From: DALYJJ01 sp031969915
GTDB lineage: Bacteria; Acidobacteriota; Terriglobia; Bryobacterales; Bryobacteraceae
Direction: 5' to 3'
Length of the DNA: 64,000 nucleotides
Assembly: GCA_031969915.1 (NCBI GenBank)
Contig: DALYJJ010000002.1
Location: 1-64,000, forward strand
In this document: one piece after another, positions 9,077 to 17,638 of the stretch
How positions within the stretch are numbered: position 1 is the stretch's first letter
Layout: the number at the start of each line of letters is the position of its first letter
The notes under the pieces: generated by a model
Databases searched by the model: none
What the model saw: only the letters and a program-made list of their open reading frames with translations
Told to the model about the DNA's origin: nothing
Position numbers and translations under genes: made by a program

Positions 9077-10399
9077 ATGACACGTTTCCGGAGGCCGGTC
9101 CACGAAGAGCGCATCCTGCTGCTCGCGCTCGCCGCCGGCCTTCCCGCCGTGGTCACCGCGATGACCATCATGATCGTCGAGGGCTACTCGGCGAAGGTGG
9201 TGTGGACGCTCGGCGTGTTGATTTTCGGATCCTGGCTGGGGTTCGCCTTCGGCGTCCGGGATCGCGTCGCCAATCCCCTGCGCACCCTGGCCAACCTGCT
9301 CGAAGCCATGCGCGAGGGCGATTACTCCATCCGCGCCCGGGGCGCCAAGGATGAGGACGCGCTCGGCGAGGTGATGGTCCAGGTGAACGCCATGGGAACG
9401 ACGCTTCGCGCGCAGCGGCTGGGCGCACTCGAAGCCACGACGCTGCTTCGGAAGGTAATGGAGGAGATCGACGTCGGCGTGTTCGCGTTCGACGCCGCGA
9501 ACAAGCTGCGGCTGGTGAACCGCGCGGGCGAAAAGCTCGTCGGCCAATCGGCCGAGCGCGCCATCGATCTGACCGCCGAAGAACTCGGCCTCAAAGAGTT
9601 CCTGGACGGCGAGCCGCACAAGACCATCCAACGCACCTTCGCAGGCAACAATGGCCGCTGGGGCGTGGCCCGGTCGAGCTTCCGTGAAGGGGGGCTGCCC
9701 CATCAGCTCCTGGTCATCACCGACCTGACGCGGCCCTTGCGCGAAGAAGAGTTGCAGGCCTGGCAGCGCCTGGTTCGGGTGCTGGGACACGAACTGAACA
9801 ACTCGCTCACGCCGATCAAATCCATCGCCGGGAGTCTGGAAAGCCTCGTGGCTCGGGAGCCCAAGCCGCACGACTGGCAGGACGACATGCGCCGCGGCCT
9901 GCAGATTATCGCCTCCCGCTCGGAAGCCCTGAGCCGCTTCATGGGCGCCTATGCCCGCCTGGCGAAACTGCCGCGCCCGAAGATCGAGCCGATGGACATC
10001 GGCGCGCTGATCCGCCGGGTCGCGGGCCTGGAGACGCGGATTCCGCCGGTTCTCGAGCCGGGCCCCGAGATGAACGTGCTCGCCGATAGCGACCAACTCG
10101 AGCAGGTGCTGATCAACCTGGTGCGGAATGCCGTCGACGCTTCCTCGGAGACCGGCGGCGGTGTGCGCGTCGGCTGGGCGCGGGTGAATTCGCACATCGA
10201 AGTGTGGGTGCGCGACGACGGGCCGGGTCTTTCGAACACCAACAACCTGTTCGTGCCCTTCTTCACCACCAAGCCGGGCGGTTCGGGCATCGGCCTGGTG
10301 CTCTCGCGCCAGATCGTGGAGGCGCACGGCGGTACGCTCTCGCTCCAGAACCGTCGGGACGGGGTTGGCTGCGAAGCGCGCCTGACAATTCCGCTCTGA
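9077..10399 (+). CDS. Membrane sensor histidine kinase (NtrY-like)
   Basis: 440-residue kinase, the likely partner of the NtrC-type regulator 7 bases upstream. Start ATG 9077 is preferred to an upstream in-frame codon inside the regulator gene. Two transmembrane helices lie in residues 10-60 with almost no periplasmic loop between them. A HAMP linker follows (NPLRTLANLLEAMREGDYS), then a PAS-like domain near 130-210. The HisKA phosphoacceptor is in LGHELNNSLTPIKS, and the ATPase domain shows the N box LVRNAVDAS, DDGPGLS and GSGIGLVLSR. With so little outside the membrane, it probably senses a cytoplasmic or membrane signal through PAS or HAMP, as NtrY does for nitrogen or redox state. Confidence 0.92.
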   Translation: MTRFRRPVHEERILLLALAAGLPAVVTAMTIMIVEGYSAKVVWTLGVLIFGSWLGFAFGVRDRVANPLRTLANLLEAMREGDYSIRARGAKDEDALGEVMVQVNAMGTTLRAQRLGALEATTLLRKVMEEIDVGVFAFDAANKLRLVNRAGEKLVGQSAERAIDLTAEELGLKEFLDGEPHKTIQRTFAGNNGRWGVARSSFREGGLPHQLLVITDLTRPLREEELQAWQRLVRVLGHELNNSLTPIKSIAGSLESLVAREPKPHDWQDDMRRGLQIIASRSEALSRFMGAYARLAKLPRPKIEPMDIGALIRRVAGLETRIPPVLEPGPEMNVLADSDQLEQVLINLVRNAVDASSETGGGVRVGWARVNSHIEVWVRDDGPGLSNTNNLFVPFFTTKPGGSGIGLVLSRQIVEAHGGTLSLQNRRDGVGCEARLTIPL

Positions 10400-10421
10400 T
10401 CCGCCTAACCGGGAGCGGGCG

Positions 10422-11000
10422 GTGCAGTCTAAAGGGCAGATGCAGGACAGCGACGCGGCAATCGTCGCCCAGACGCTGGGCGGCGACAAGGACGCCTTCC
10501 GCCTCTTGGTGGATCGCTACGGCCGAGCTGTCTTCCGTCTGGCTTTCCGCATCACCGGCAACGAATCGGACGCCGAGGATGTGGTTCAGGAGGCATTCTT
10601 GCGGGCTTACAAGCAGCTCCATCGGTATGAGTCGCGGTCGTCGTTCGGCACCTGGATTTACAGGATCGCGAGCAACTACGCGCTCGACCTGCTGCGGAGC
10701 CGCAAGCGGCGCGACGAAGAGACACTGCCGCCCGGCGAGCAGCCCGCCTCCGATCCTTCGGCCGAGCGGCTGGTATTCGCGGGCCAGGTTCAGGCGCGCT
10801 ACGAAGCGGTGATGGCGGAGTTGACCGCCCAGGAGCGGATGGCGTTTGTGTTGAGGCACCTCGAAGGCCAGTCGATTGAAGAGATCGGCTCGGCTCTCGG
10901 GATCGGCGCGAGCGCCACCAAGAACAGCATCTTTCGCGCGGTGCAGAAATTGCGCCGCGGGCTGGAACCGGTAGTGAGTGTGGCGCGATGCAGCATTTGA
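10422..11000 (+). CDS. RpoE-like ECF sigma factor
   Basis: 192-residue ECF sigma factor with region 2 (DKDAFRLLVDRYGRAVFRLA, DAEDVVQEAFLRAYKQL) and region 4 (SIEEIGSALGIGASATKNSIF). Start GTG 10422 has a GGGAG six bases upstream. ATG 10440 is an alternative that would shorten the protein by six residues. The next gene, overlapping by 13 bases, codes for a zinc-finger anti-sigma factor, so this is a sigma/anti-sigma pair, followed by two HEAT-repeat proteins in the same operon. It probably controls an envelope stress response and its own operon, but no promoter match was established. Confidence 0.9.
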   Translation: MQSKGQMQDSDAAIVAQTLGGDKDAFRLLVDRYGRAVFRLAFRITGNESDAEDVVQEAFLRAYKQLHRYESRSSFGTWIYRIASNYALDLLRSRKRRDEETLPPGEQPASDPSAERLVFAGQVQARYEAVMAELTAQERMAFVLRHLEGQSIEEIGSALGIGASATKNSIFRAVQKLRRGLEPVVSVARCSI

Positions 11001-11683
11001 ACGAAGAGCAGTTGGTGTTTCTGTATTACGGCGAGGGCGAGGGGCGCGAGCACCTGGAACAGTGTGCGGTGTGCCGCGAGCAGTTCCAGGAGTTGTCCCG
11101 GGACCTGGACTCGTTCCAGGGGCCCGCGGTTCCCGAACGCGATCCCTTCTACGAAGCGCGGCTGTGGGCCCGGCTGGAGCCGTCGCTCGCGCCTCGTAAA
11201 TCGCTGCGGCGCTGGTTCGCGGCGCCTCCGCGCTGGGTGACGGCGGCGGCGATGGCGGTGCTTCTGATCGGCGCGTTCACCGCCGGTTGGCTGCTGCGGC
11301 CTCGTGAAGCCGTGCAGCCCGCGCGGACCGCGGGCGCCGCTGCCTCGCGCGTGCTCACCATCGCCGTGGGCCAGCACCTGGACCGGTCGCAGCTCATGTT
11401 GACCGAGTTGGCGAACTCCGGCGACGCCGACGCCGCCGTCGCGGAAGACCTGCTTGAATCGAACCGCCTCTACCGGCAGACGGCCGAGCGCCAAGGGCAG
11501 GCGGCGGTCGCCGCGCTGCTCGATGACCTGGAGAGAGTGCTCGTCGAAGTCGCGCACGACCCGCAAGGGGTCTCCGAAGAGCGCATCGACGACCTGCGCT
11601 TTGAGATGCGTGTGATCCGTTCCAAGCTGAGGGCGCGGAAGGCCACGGTGACGACGAACAAAGTGGGAGAGGAGAAACTGTGA
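10988..11683 (+). CDS. Membrane-anchored zinc-finger anti-sigma factor
   Basis: 231 residues. The N-terminal domain has the anti-sigma zinc motif His22-x3-Cys26-x2-Cys29 (EHLEQCAVCREQF), which should bind the sigma factor encoded just upstream. A single transmembrane helix follows near residues 82-105 (WVTAAAMAVLLIGAFTAGWLL). The periplasmic part (about 110-231) is helical, with a likely coiled coil near 180-215, and may be the sensing or protease-cleaved portion. The gene overlaps the sigma gene at its 5' end and the next gene at its 3' end (TGATG), so all are translationally coupled. The pairing is inferred from position and motif. Confidence 0.85.
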   Translation: MQHLNEEQLVFLYYGEGEGREHLEQCAVCREQFQELSRDLDSFQGPAVPERDPFYEARLWARLEPSLAPRKSLRRWFAAPPRWVTAAAMAVLLIGAFTAGWLLRPREAVQPARTAGAAASRVLTIAVGQHLDRSQLMLTELANSGDADAAVAEDLLESNRLYRQTAERQGQAAVAALLDDLERVLVEVAHDPQGVSEERIDDLRFEMRVIRSKLRARKATVTTNKVGEEKL

Positions 11684-13242
11684 TGACAACGATGAGATTC
11701 TGGGCTGCCGCCGCTCTCGCCTTGGGAGGCGCGCTGGCCCAACCGGAGCCGAAGCCGGCTCCGGCCCCCACCCCCAAAGCCATGCCCGGAATGCCGGGCA
11801 TGCCCGGGCCCGCGCCTCGGCCGATGGCTTTCCTGGAGGGGTCGCTCGAGGCGCTGCAGGCGGAGTTGGAAGCCAAGCAAGGTGTGCTGGGCCGCACGAT
11901 CATCCCTGAGGAAGCGATGCTCGCCGAGATGGAGGCGAGGCTGGCTGCTTCGCAGGCCCGCATCGCCTCCGCCGGCGTGCAACTGACGGGCCTCGCGCCA
12001 ATGGCCGCGCTGGCGGGCGTGGAGGCGAACCTGGCCATGGCCATGGCGCAGGCTGCACCGGCGAGTCCACGCGCGGCCGGCGCCGGCTCGGGTAGCACCA
12101 TTGCCGCCGCCGAGATGGCCCGCGCGGCGCGCGACCGCGACCGCAAGGAGCGCGCCTATCGCGACGGCCGCTCGCGCCTCGACCGCCGCCAGTACGCCGA
12201 AGCCGTTCAGGCCTTCGATGAAGTCATCGCCGGCGGCGGCAACCGCAAGGAGGGTGCGCTGTACTGGAAAGCCTATGCGCTCACTCGCCTTGGCCGCTCC
12301 GACGAAGCGCTCGCTTCTCTGAAGGATATTCCCTCGGAGAGCCGCTGGGCCGGCGACGCCAAGGCCCTCGAAGTGGAAGCGCGCCAGGCCTCCGGCCGCC
12401 CGGTTTCTCCGGAGAACCAGCAGGACGAAGAGTTGAAACTCTTCGCGTTGAACGCGCTGGTCAGCTCCGACCCCGATCGCGTAATGCCCATCCTCGACCG
12501 CCTTCTGAAGTCCAGCAGTTCGCCCCGCATGAAGGAGCGCGCGCTGTTCGTACTCGCCCAGATGGAGAGCGCGAAGGCAAGAGACACGCTGCTCCAGGTG
12601 GCGCGCGGCGGCGGCAATCCGGACCTGCAATTGAAGGCCGTCGAGTACCTGGGGATTCATTCGAACAGCACCGAGAGCCGCAACGCGCTGCAGCAGATCT
12701 ACTCGTCGAGCAACGACAACGCGATCAAGATGGCCGTGCTCCGGGCCTACCTGCAGGCCAACGACAGAGCGCGCGTCCTTGCGGTGGCCAAGGCGGATTC
12801 GAACGTGGAGATGCGGCGGTACGCCCTGCAGATGCTCGCCGGTATGGACGCCGAGAACGAGATCTGGCAGATCTACCAATCGGACTCGAACCCGGAAATC
12901 CGCCAGATGGCGGTGCAGATGCTCGCCTCCACCGGCGGCGTCCAGAGGTTGCTGGAGGTTGCTCGCACGGAGAAAGACGCGGCCATCCGGTTGCGCGCCG
13001 TGCAGATGCTTAGTGGGCAGCGCGGCCAGGAAGAAGCGCTCGCGGCGCTCTATTCCACTGAGCAGGACGCCAGGATCAGGCGGCAAGTGATCTACGCTCT
13101 GGGCGGCCAGCAGGCCGTCAAGCAGATCATCGCGATCGCGAAGAAGGAAACCGATCCGGAACTGAAGCGCACCGCCGTGCAGATCCTGGCTGGGATCAAG
13201 TCGCCCGAAGCGTCCGAGTACCTGATGGAGTTGCTGAAGTGA
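11683..13242 (+). CDS. Secreted TPR/HEAT-repeat protein
   Basis: 519-residue exported protein with a signal peptide (MMTTMRFWAAAALALGGALA) and a Pro/Met-rich linker (PGMPGMPGP). A helical region and one or two TPR-like repeats follow near 150-225 (RLDRRQYAEAVQAFDEV, ALYWKAYALTRLGRSDEA). At least eight HEAT-like repeats of about 30 residues run from 245 to the end, each with the core pattern R/K-x2-A-V/L-x-x-L-x-G. Start ATG 11683 overlaps the stop of the anti-sigma gene. HEAT and TPR folds bind other proteins, so a periplasmic scaffold or sensor role linked to the sigma/anti-sigma pair is plausible, but no enzymatic motif is seen. Confidence 0.8.
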   Translation: MTTMRFWAAAALALGGALAQPEPKPAPAPTPKAMPGMPGMPGPAPRPMAFLEGSLEALQAELEAKQGVLGRTIIPEEAMLAEMEARLAASQARIASAGVQLTGLAPMAALAGVEANLAMAMAQAAPASPRAAGAGSGSTIAAAEMARAARDRDRKERAYRDGRSRLDRRQYAEAVQAFDEVIAGGGNRKEGALYWKAYALTRLGRSDEALASLKDIPSESRWAGDAKALEVEARQASGRPVSPENQQDEELKLFALNALVSSDPDRVMPILDRLLKSSSSPRMKERALFVLAQMESAKARDTLLQVARGGGNPDLQLKAVEYLGIHSNSTESRNALQQIYSSSNDNAIKMAVLRAYLQANDRARVLAVAKADSNVEMRRYALQMLAGMDAENEIWQIYQSDSNPEIRQMAVQMLASTGGVQRLLEVARTEKDAAIRLRAVQMLSGQRGQEEALAALYSTEQDARIRRQVIYALGGQQAVKQIIAIAKKETDPELKRTAVQILAGIKSPEASEYLMELLK

Positions 13243-14060
13243 GGTTTCCCGCGCTGTTCGTGCTTGCCGGCTGCGCCGCGCTCGCGCAGCCCGTCCTTCA
13301 GAACGCACGAGTTGAGAACCGCGCGACAGGCGGGTTTCGCGAGACCTACGGCGCCATCCTCGCCGCGCAGCGGGACCCCGCCTGGCTCGGATTCTCCATC
13401 GCCGCGCGGGACGGTCAGGGGACCTCCTGCTGCTGGAGCAACCAGTGCATGGGCTGCGGTCTCGAGGGCCGCGCGGAGTTCGGCCGGCAGGCGGCCCCCA
13501 CGAGTCCCGTTCGCCTCGAAGGATCGCGCCGCCGCTACGTGCTGCTGCGCCTGGCCGAAGGGCGCGTCGACAAGATTCGCACGTTCAGCGAGGATTGCCC
13601 GCTTGACGCCGGTGGCCTCACGTTTTACTGGCTGGGCGATCCGAAGCCCGGCGAGATCCAGCCCCTGCTCGAGTCGCTGGTCCGAGACGGGCGCGACGAG
13701 GCCCTCTTCGTGCTGGCGCAGAACGAGGAGCCGGCCTCGCTCGACCTGCTCATTGAGACCGCGCGCAACGATCAGCGCCCGCGCATGCGCTCGAAGGCGC
13801 TGTTCTGGCTGGCGCAACGCGCGGGAGAAAAAGCCGTCGGGGTGATCCGGAATTCCCTGGAAAACGACCCCGATTCTCAGGTCAAACGCCAGGCCGTATT
13901 CGCCCTTTCGCGGCTTCCCAAGGAGCAGGCCGTGCCCCTTCTCATCGACGTAGCGAAAAAGAGTTCGCAAGCCGAGGTCCGGCGCCAGGCGATTTTCTGG
14001 CTCGGCCAGAGCAAGGACCTCCGTGCGCTCGACTTTCTGGAGGAGATCATTCGCCGGTAA
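13239..14060 (+). CDS. Secreted HEAT-repeat protein with a cysteine cluster
   Basis: 273 residues beginning with GTG at 13239, which overlaps the stop of the preceding HEAT-repeat gene; a GGAG lies just upstream inside that gene. It has a signal peptide (MRFPALFVLAGCAALA). Residues about 60-80 hold a compact cysteine cluster, CCWSNQCMGC, followed much later by one more Cys (EDCPLDAGG); this could bind metal or form disulfides. The C-terminal half has five HEAT-like repeats (RSKALFWLAQRAG, KRQAVFALSRLP, RRQAIFWLGQS). It closes the operon sigma - anti-sigma - HEAT - HEAT. Function unknown; it may work as a partner of the larger HEAT protein. Confidence 0.8.
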   Translation: MRFPALFVLAGCAALAQPVLQNARVENRATGGFRETYGAILAAQRDPAWLGFSIAARDGQGTSCCWSNQCMGCGLEGRAEFGRQAAPTSPVRLEGSRRRYVLLRLAEGRVDKIRTFSEDCPLDAGGLTFYWLGDPKPGEIQPLLESLVRDGRDEALFVLAQNEEPASLDLLIETARNDQRPRMRSKALFWLAQRAGEKAVGVIRNSLENDPDSQVKRQAVFALSRLPKEQAVPLLIDVAKKSSQAEVRRQAIFWLGQSKDLRALDFLEEIIRR

Positions 14061-14093
14061 GCAGGTTACAATGGGGAACTCGCGGTTTCGCCT

Positions 14094-16493
14094 ATGCGGT
14101 TGGCCGAGGACCTCAAGCAATCTCTTCGTTCGCTGCGGCGCAGCCCGACCTTCTCCATCGCCGCACTTGCTCTTTTGGCCATAGGCATCGGCGGCAACGC
14201 CACGCTGTTCACTGTAGTGAAGGCCGTGTTGCTGCGGCCGCTTGCCGTCCAGGAGCCCGGCCGTTTGCTTCGGGTTTACTCGACCAACCCATCGAAAAGC
14301 GTTTCACGAATGAACGTTTCGGCGGGAAATTACCTGGCCTACGCCGCCGCCAACCGCAGCTTTGCGAGCATCGCCGCGTTTCGAGGAGCAAAGCCGGGGC
14401 TGGCCGGTCCGGCGGGTGGCGGGGTGCAGGTTGCGGGTCTGCGCGTTTCGGCGGGCTTCTGCGCGGCGCTCGGCGTGCAGCCTATTCTCGGACGTTGTTT
14501 CACGGAGGCGGAAGACCGCCAAGGCGCACCCCTGCTGGCGCTGATTTCCGAAGGGCTGTGGCGTACCCGATTCGGGGGCGTGCCGGAGGTTCTCGGTAAG
14601 GCCATTGAACTCGACAAGCAGCCGCACACGATCGTCGGCGTGATGCCTTCCGGGATTGAATGGCCCGCGGGTACGGAGGTCTGGACGCCGCTCGCGCCTC
14701 ATCCGCAGGAGGTCGCCGCCCGGGGCGCCCGCTACTTCACCGTGATCGCGCGGCTGCGGCGCGACGTTTCGCTCCAGCAGGCGGAAGCCGAGCTGAGATC
14801 GCTGGCTGCTGTCGAGGCCGAGCGTCATCCGCAATCCAACGACGGTTGGAGCGTGCGCCTGGAGCCGGTGCTTGATTCGATGATCGAGCCCGTGCGGCCC
14901 GCGCTGCTGACGCTGCTTTCCGCGGCCGGTCTTCTGCTCCTCATCGCGTGCGCGAACCTGGCCAATCTCTTACTCGTGCGCGCCGCGGCGCGCCAGCGCG
15001 ACGTTGCCGTGCGCATCGCCCTCGGGGCCTCCTGGCTGCCGTTTGCCCGGCGGCCGCTGATTGAGAACGCCCTTCTGGCCGCCGCGGGTGCGGGCATCGG
15101 ACTTCTGCTCGCGCAAGCGACGGTGCGAGCCATCGCCGCCACCCGCCCCGATCTGGTGCCCCGCCTGGCGGGCGCGGAAGTGGACTTCGGCGTGATTTTG
15201 TTCACCCTCCTGATCGCCGCGCTCACGGTGGCGGTTGTCGGAATCGTCCCGGCCGTGGGCATCCGCCGCACCGATGTCAATCTGACCTTGCGCGAGGGCG
15301 GACGGGGCGGCGGCGAAGGCCCCGGCCGGCGGCGTCTGCGGCAGGCCCTGGTGGTGGCCGAGGTGGCCCTCTCCGTGGTCCTGCTGGTCGGCGCAGGCCT
15401 GGTTCTCCGTACGCTCGCCAAGCTCTACAGCGTGGAGACCGGCTTCCGCGCAGAGAATCTGATCGCCCTTCAAATGACGCTCTCCGACAGCTTCGAGGAG
15501 CCCTACTATTGGAATCTGTTGGAGCGGTCGCTCGCCTTGGCCCGCGGAGTGCCCGGCGTTGAAGCCGCCGGCGCCTCGGGCGTGCTGCCGCTGACGCCGG
15601 CCAATCTGCAGGTACAGTTCCAGCGCGAAAACGCCGCCGGCTCCTCGGTCAGCGAAAAACACCGCGCCCGTTACGACGCCGTCAGCACCGGCTACTTCGA
15701 AGCGATGGGTGTGCCCCTCAAGGACGGCCGCGCCATCGGTGATCGGGATGGCGCCAACGCGCCGCCCGTGGTGGTGGTCAGCGAAGCACTCGCGCGCCGC
15801 CATTTTCCGGGGGAGAGCGCGGTGGGCAAGCGCCTGATCGTGAACTACGGGAATCCCGCGCCGCGCGAGATCGTGGGCGTGGTTGGCGACATGAAGCACC
15901 TTTCGCTCGAGGAGACTCCGCTCGCCGCCATCTACGTTCCCTACCTGCAGGCGCCGCTTCCGATGCTTGCGATTGCCGTCCGCACGGCGCGGCCCGACGC
16001 CGGGGAGCAGGTCCGCCGGCAGATCCAGACGCTTGACCCGGCGCTCGCGCCCCCTCGCATCTCGTCCATGGAAGAGGTGGTGGCCGAGTCCACGTTCCAG
16101 CGGCGGTTGCTGGCCGGGCTACTGGGTGGCTTCGCGTTTCTAGCTCTGCTGCTGGCCTCCATCGGCGTGTATGGCGTGATGGCCTACGCCGTGGAGCAGC
16201 GGCGTGTGGAGTTCGGCGTCCGGCTCGCCTTGGGCGCGCAGCCCAAGGATCTGCGACGCCGCGTGCTGCGCCAGGCGCTCGCTCTCGCTCTGGCGGGAAG
16301 CACGCTCGGCTTCGCGGCGGCGATCCCATCCGCGCGCCTCCTGCGGTCCATGCTCTTTGGCGTCGAGCCCGCCGATCCGGTCACCCTCGCGGCGGTGGTC
16401 GCAGTTCTCATCGTGGTGGCCTTGGCGGCCAGTTACTTGCCCGCGGCACGGGCTACCCGTGTCGACCCCATCACCGCTTTGCGCAGCGAATAG
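14094..16493 (+). CDS. ADOP-type ABC transporter permease (FtsX/MacB-like)
   Basis: 799 residues, the same architecture as the permease at 4878: a first transmembrane helix with LLAIGIGGNATLFTVVKAVLLRPL, a periplasmic MacB core, an FtsX domain near 265-405, a second core, and a C-terminal FtsX domain ending in LPAARATRVDPITALRSE. The two copies are clearly related but diverged throughout, so this is an old family expansion rather than a recent duplication. No ATPase gene is nearby. A TACAAT at 14068-14073 lies 20 bases before the ATG. Substrate unknown. Confidence 0.88.
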   Translation: MRLAEDLKQSLRSLRRSPTFSIAALALLAIGIGGNATLFTVVKAVLLRPLAVQEPGRLLRVYSTNPSKSVSRMNVSAGNYLAYAAANRSFASIAAFRGAKPGLAGPAGGGVQVAGLRVSAGFCAALGVQPILGRCFTEAEDRQGAPLLALISEGLWRTRFGGVPEVLGKAIELDKQPHTIVGVMPSGIEWPAGTEVWTPLAPHPQEVAARGARYFTVIARLRRDVSLQQAEAELRSLAAVEAERHPQSNDGWSVRLEPVLDSMIEPVRPALLTLLSAAGLLLLIACANLANLLLVRAAARQRDVAVRIALGASWLPFARRPLIENALLAAAGAGIGLLLAQATVRAIAATRPDLVPRLAGAEVDFGVILFTLLIAALTVAVVGIVPAVGIRRTDVNLTLREGGRGGGEGPGRRRLRQALVVAEVALSVVLLVGAGLVLRTLAKLYSVETGFRAENLIALQMTLSDSFEEPYYWNLLERSLALARGVPGVEAAGASGVLPLTPANLQVQFQRENAAGSSVSEKHRARYDAVSTGYFEAMGVPLKDGRAIGDRDGANAPPVVVVSEALARRHFPGESAVGKRLIVNYGNPAPREIVGVVGDMKHLSLEETPLAAIYVPYLQAPLPMLAIAVRTARPDAGEQVRRQIQTLDPALAPPRISSMEEVVAESTFQRRLLAGLLGGFAFLALLLASIGVYGVMAYAVEQRRVEFGVRLALGAQPKDLRRRVLRQALALALAGSTLGFAAAIPSARLLRSMLFGVEPADPVTLAAVVAVLIVVALAASYLPAARATRVDPITALRSE

Positions 16494-16494
16494 C

Positions 16495-16686
16495 CTACAC
16501 CGCCCGCAGCACACGCGCGGGCAACGTCACAATCGCCCACAGCAGATCGAGGACGCCGCCCACCGCGATGCCCACAATCCGGAACGGCAGCAGCAGCAGC
16601 CACACCAGCGGGTAGGCGATCAACGCCACCAGCGCCAGCGGCCAGCACAGGAACAGCAATATCAGCCAGAGCAGAAACTTCACCAT
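16495..16686 (-). CDS. Small integral membrane protein
   Basis: 63 residues from ATG 16686 (MVKFLLWLILLFLCWPLAL); a longer frame from 16725 adds 13 residues. Nearly all of it is hydrophobic and could form two closely spaced membrane helices with a Pro and Gly break between them. There are no polar catalytic residues. The gene ends two bases beyond the stop of the ADOP permease, facing it. I do not recognise a family. It could be a small accessory membrane protein. Confidence 0.5.
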   Translation of the reverse strand: MVKFLLWLILLFLCWPLALVALIAYPLVWLLLLPFRIVGIAVGGVLDLLWAIVTLPARVLRAV

Positions 16687-16770
16687 GTCAATTAACAATA
16701 CGCGCACGCCGCCCCTGGAGTTCACGCAACAAAACGGCCGATCGCGCGTCTAAACCGCCATAGGCAATCC

Positions 16771-17577
16771 ATGCGTCTGGGATCTGGCGAATACTGTGGG
16801 GAAGTGGTCCGGCGGAAAGGCACACCCGGCCTGGTGCTCACTGAGACGCGTTACGCCGCAGGCAGCGCGGTGGCCCGCCACTCCCATGCGCGCCCCTATC
16901 TGTGCCTGGTGCGCACCGGCGGCTATACGGAGACTTATAGCGGAAGCACGCGCGACGTCGCACCGCTGACCGCCGCGTTTCATCCCGCCGGCGAGGAGCA
17001 CGCCGAGAAGTTCCACGGCCGGGAGACTCGATCGTTCAACGTGGAGTTCCTGCCCGGCGGTGCGGCGGACCGCGTGGTGCTGCCCGGCGAAGCGGAGTTC
17101 CGCAGCGGTGGTGCAGTCGCGAACCTCCTTTTGCGCCTGTACGGCGAGTTCCGCCTGATGGACGACGTTTCGCCGCTGGCCATTGAGGGGCTGGTCCTGC
17201 AGATCCTGGCCGAGTTGGAGCGAGCCCGGCGCGAACCCTCGACGAGCCAGTCGCCGGAATGGCTCTCTGCCGCGCGCGAGCTGTTGTCCCTGCGCTTCGC
17301 CGAAACCCTCTCGCTCAGCGAGCTTGCCGCCGAGGTCAAAGTCCACCCCGTCCACTTCGCCTCCGCCTTCCGCAAGCACTTCGGTTGCACCGCCGGCGAC
17401 TACGTGCGGCGGTTGCGAGTGGACTTTGCCTGCCGCCGCCTCAGCTCGTCCTCCGCCTCGCTCGCCGGCATTGCCTTCGAAGCCGGCTTCACGGATCAGA
17501 GCCACTTCACGCGGACCTTCCGCCGCCACACAGGCGTGACTCCGGCCCAGTACCGCCAGTCCTTCCGAGCCCGCTAA
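16771..17577 (+). CDS. AraC-family transcriptional regulator
   Basis: 268 residues. The N-terminal half is a cupin-like sensing domain with HSHARPYLCLVRTGGYTE and a second histidine motif near FHPAGEEHAEKFHG. The C-terminal 100 residues hold the two helix-turn-helix units typical of AraC proteins (LSLSELAAEVKVHPVHFASAF and SLAGIAFEAGFTDQSHFTRTF, followed by HTGVTPAQYR). An effector such as a sugar or small organic molecule is likely to bind the cupin domain. Its target is not evident; the S41 peptidase gene starts 61 bases downstream on the same strand. Confidence 0.9.
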   Translation: MRLGSGEYCGEVVRRKGTPGLVLTETRYAAGSAVARHSHARPYLCLVRTGGYTETYSGSTRDVAPLTAAFHPAGEEHAEKFHGRETRSFNVEFLPGGAADRVVLPGEAEFRSGGAVANLLLRLYGEFRLMDDVSPLAIEGLVLQILAELERARREPSTSQSPEWLSAARELLSLRFAETLSLSELAAEVKVHPVHFASAFRKHFGCTAGDYVRRLRVDFACRRLSSSSASLAGIAFEAGFTDQSHFTRTFRRHTGVTPAQYRQSFRAR

Positions 17578-17638
17578 TTGTGTACCAACGGCTTAGCTGT
17601 GTGCAAGAGACGCGAGCCGGCAAACGGTATCCTCGGTC

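Noticed and set aside
11763..11820. Short repeats (ATGCCGGGCATGCCCGG type) as a DNA repeat element
   Set aside because: They encode the PGMPGMPGP linker of the HEAT protein and are simple in-frame codon repetition.
4878..16493. The two ADOP permeases as a recent duplication
   Set aside because: They share the fold and motifs but differ throughout; this is ordinary family expansion in such genomes.
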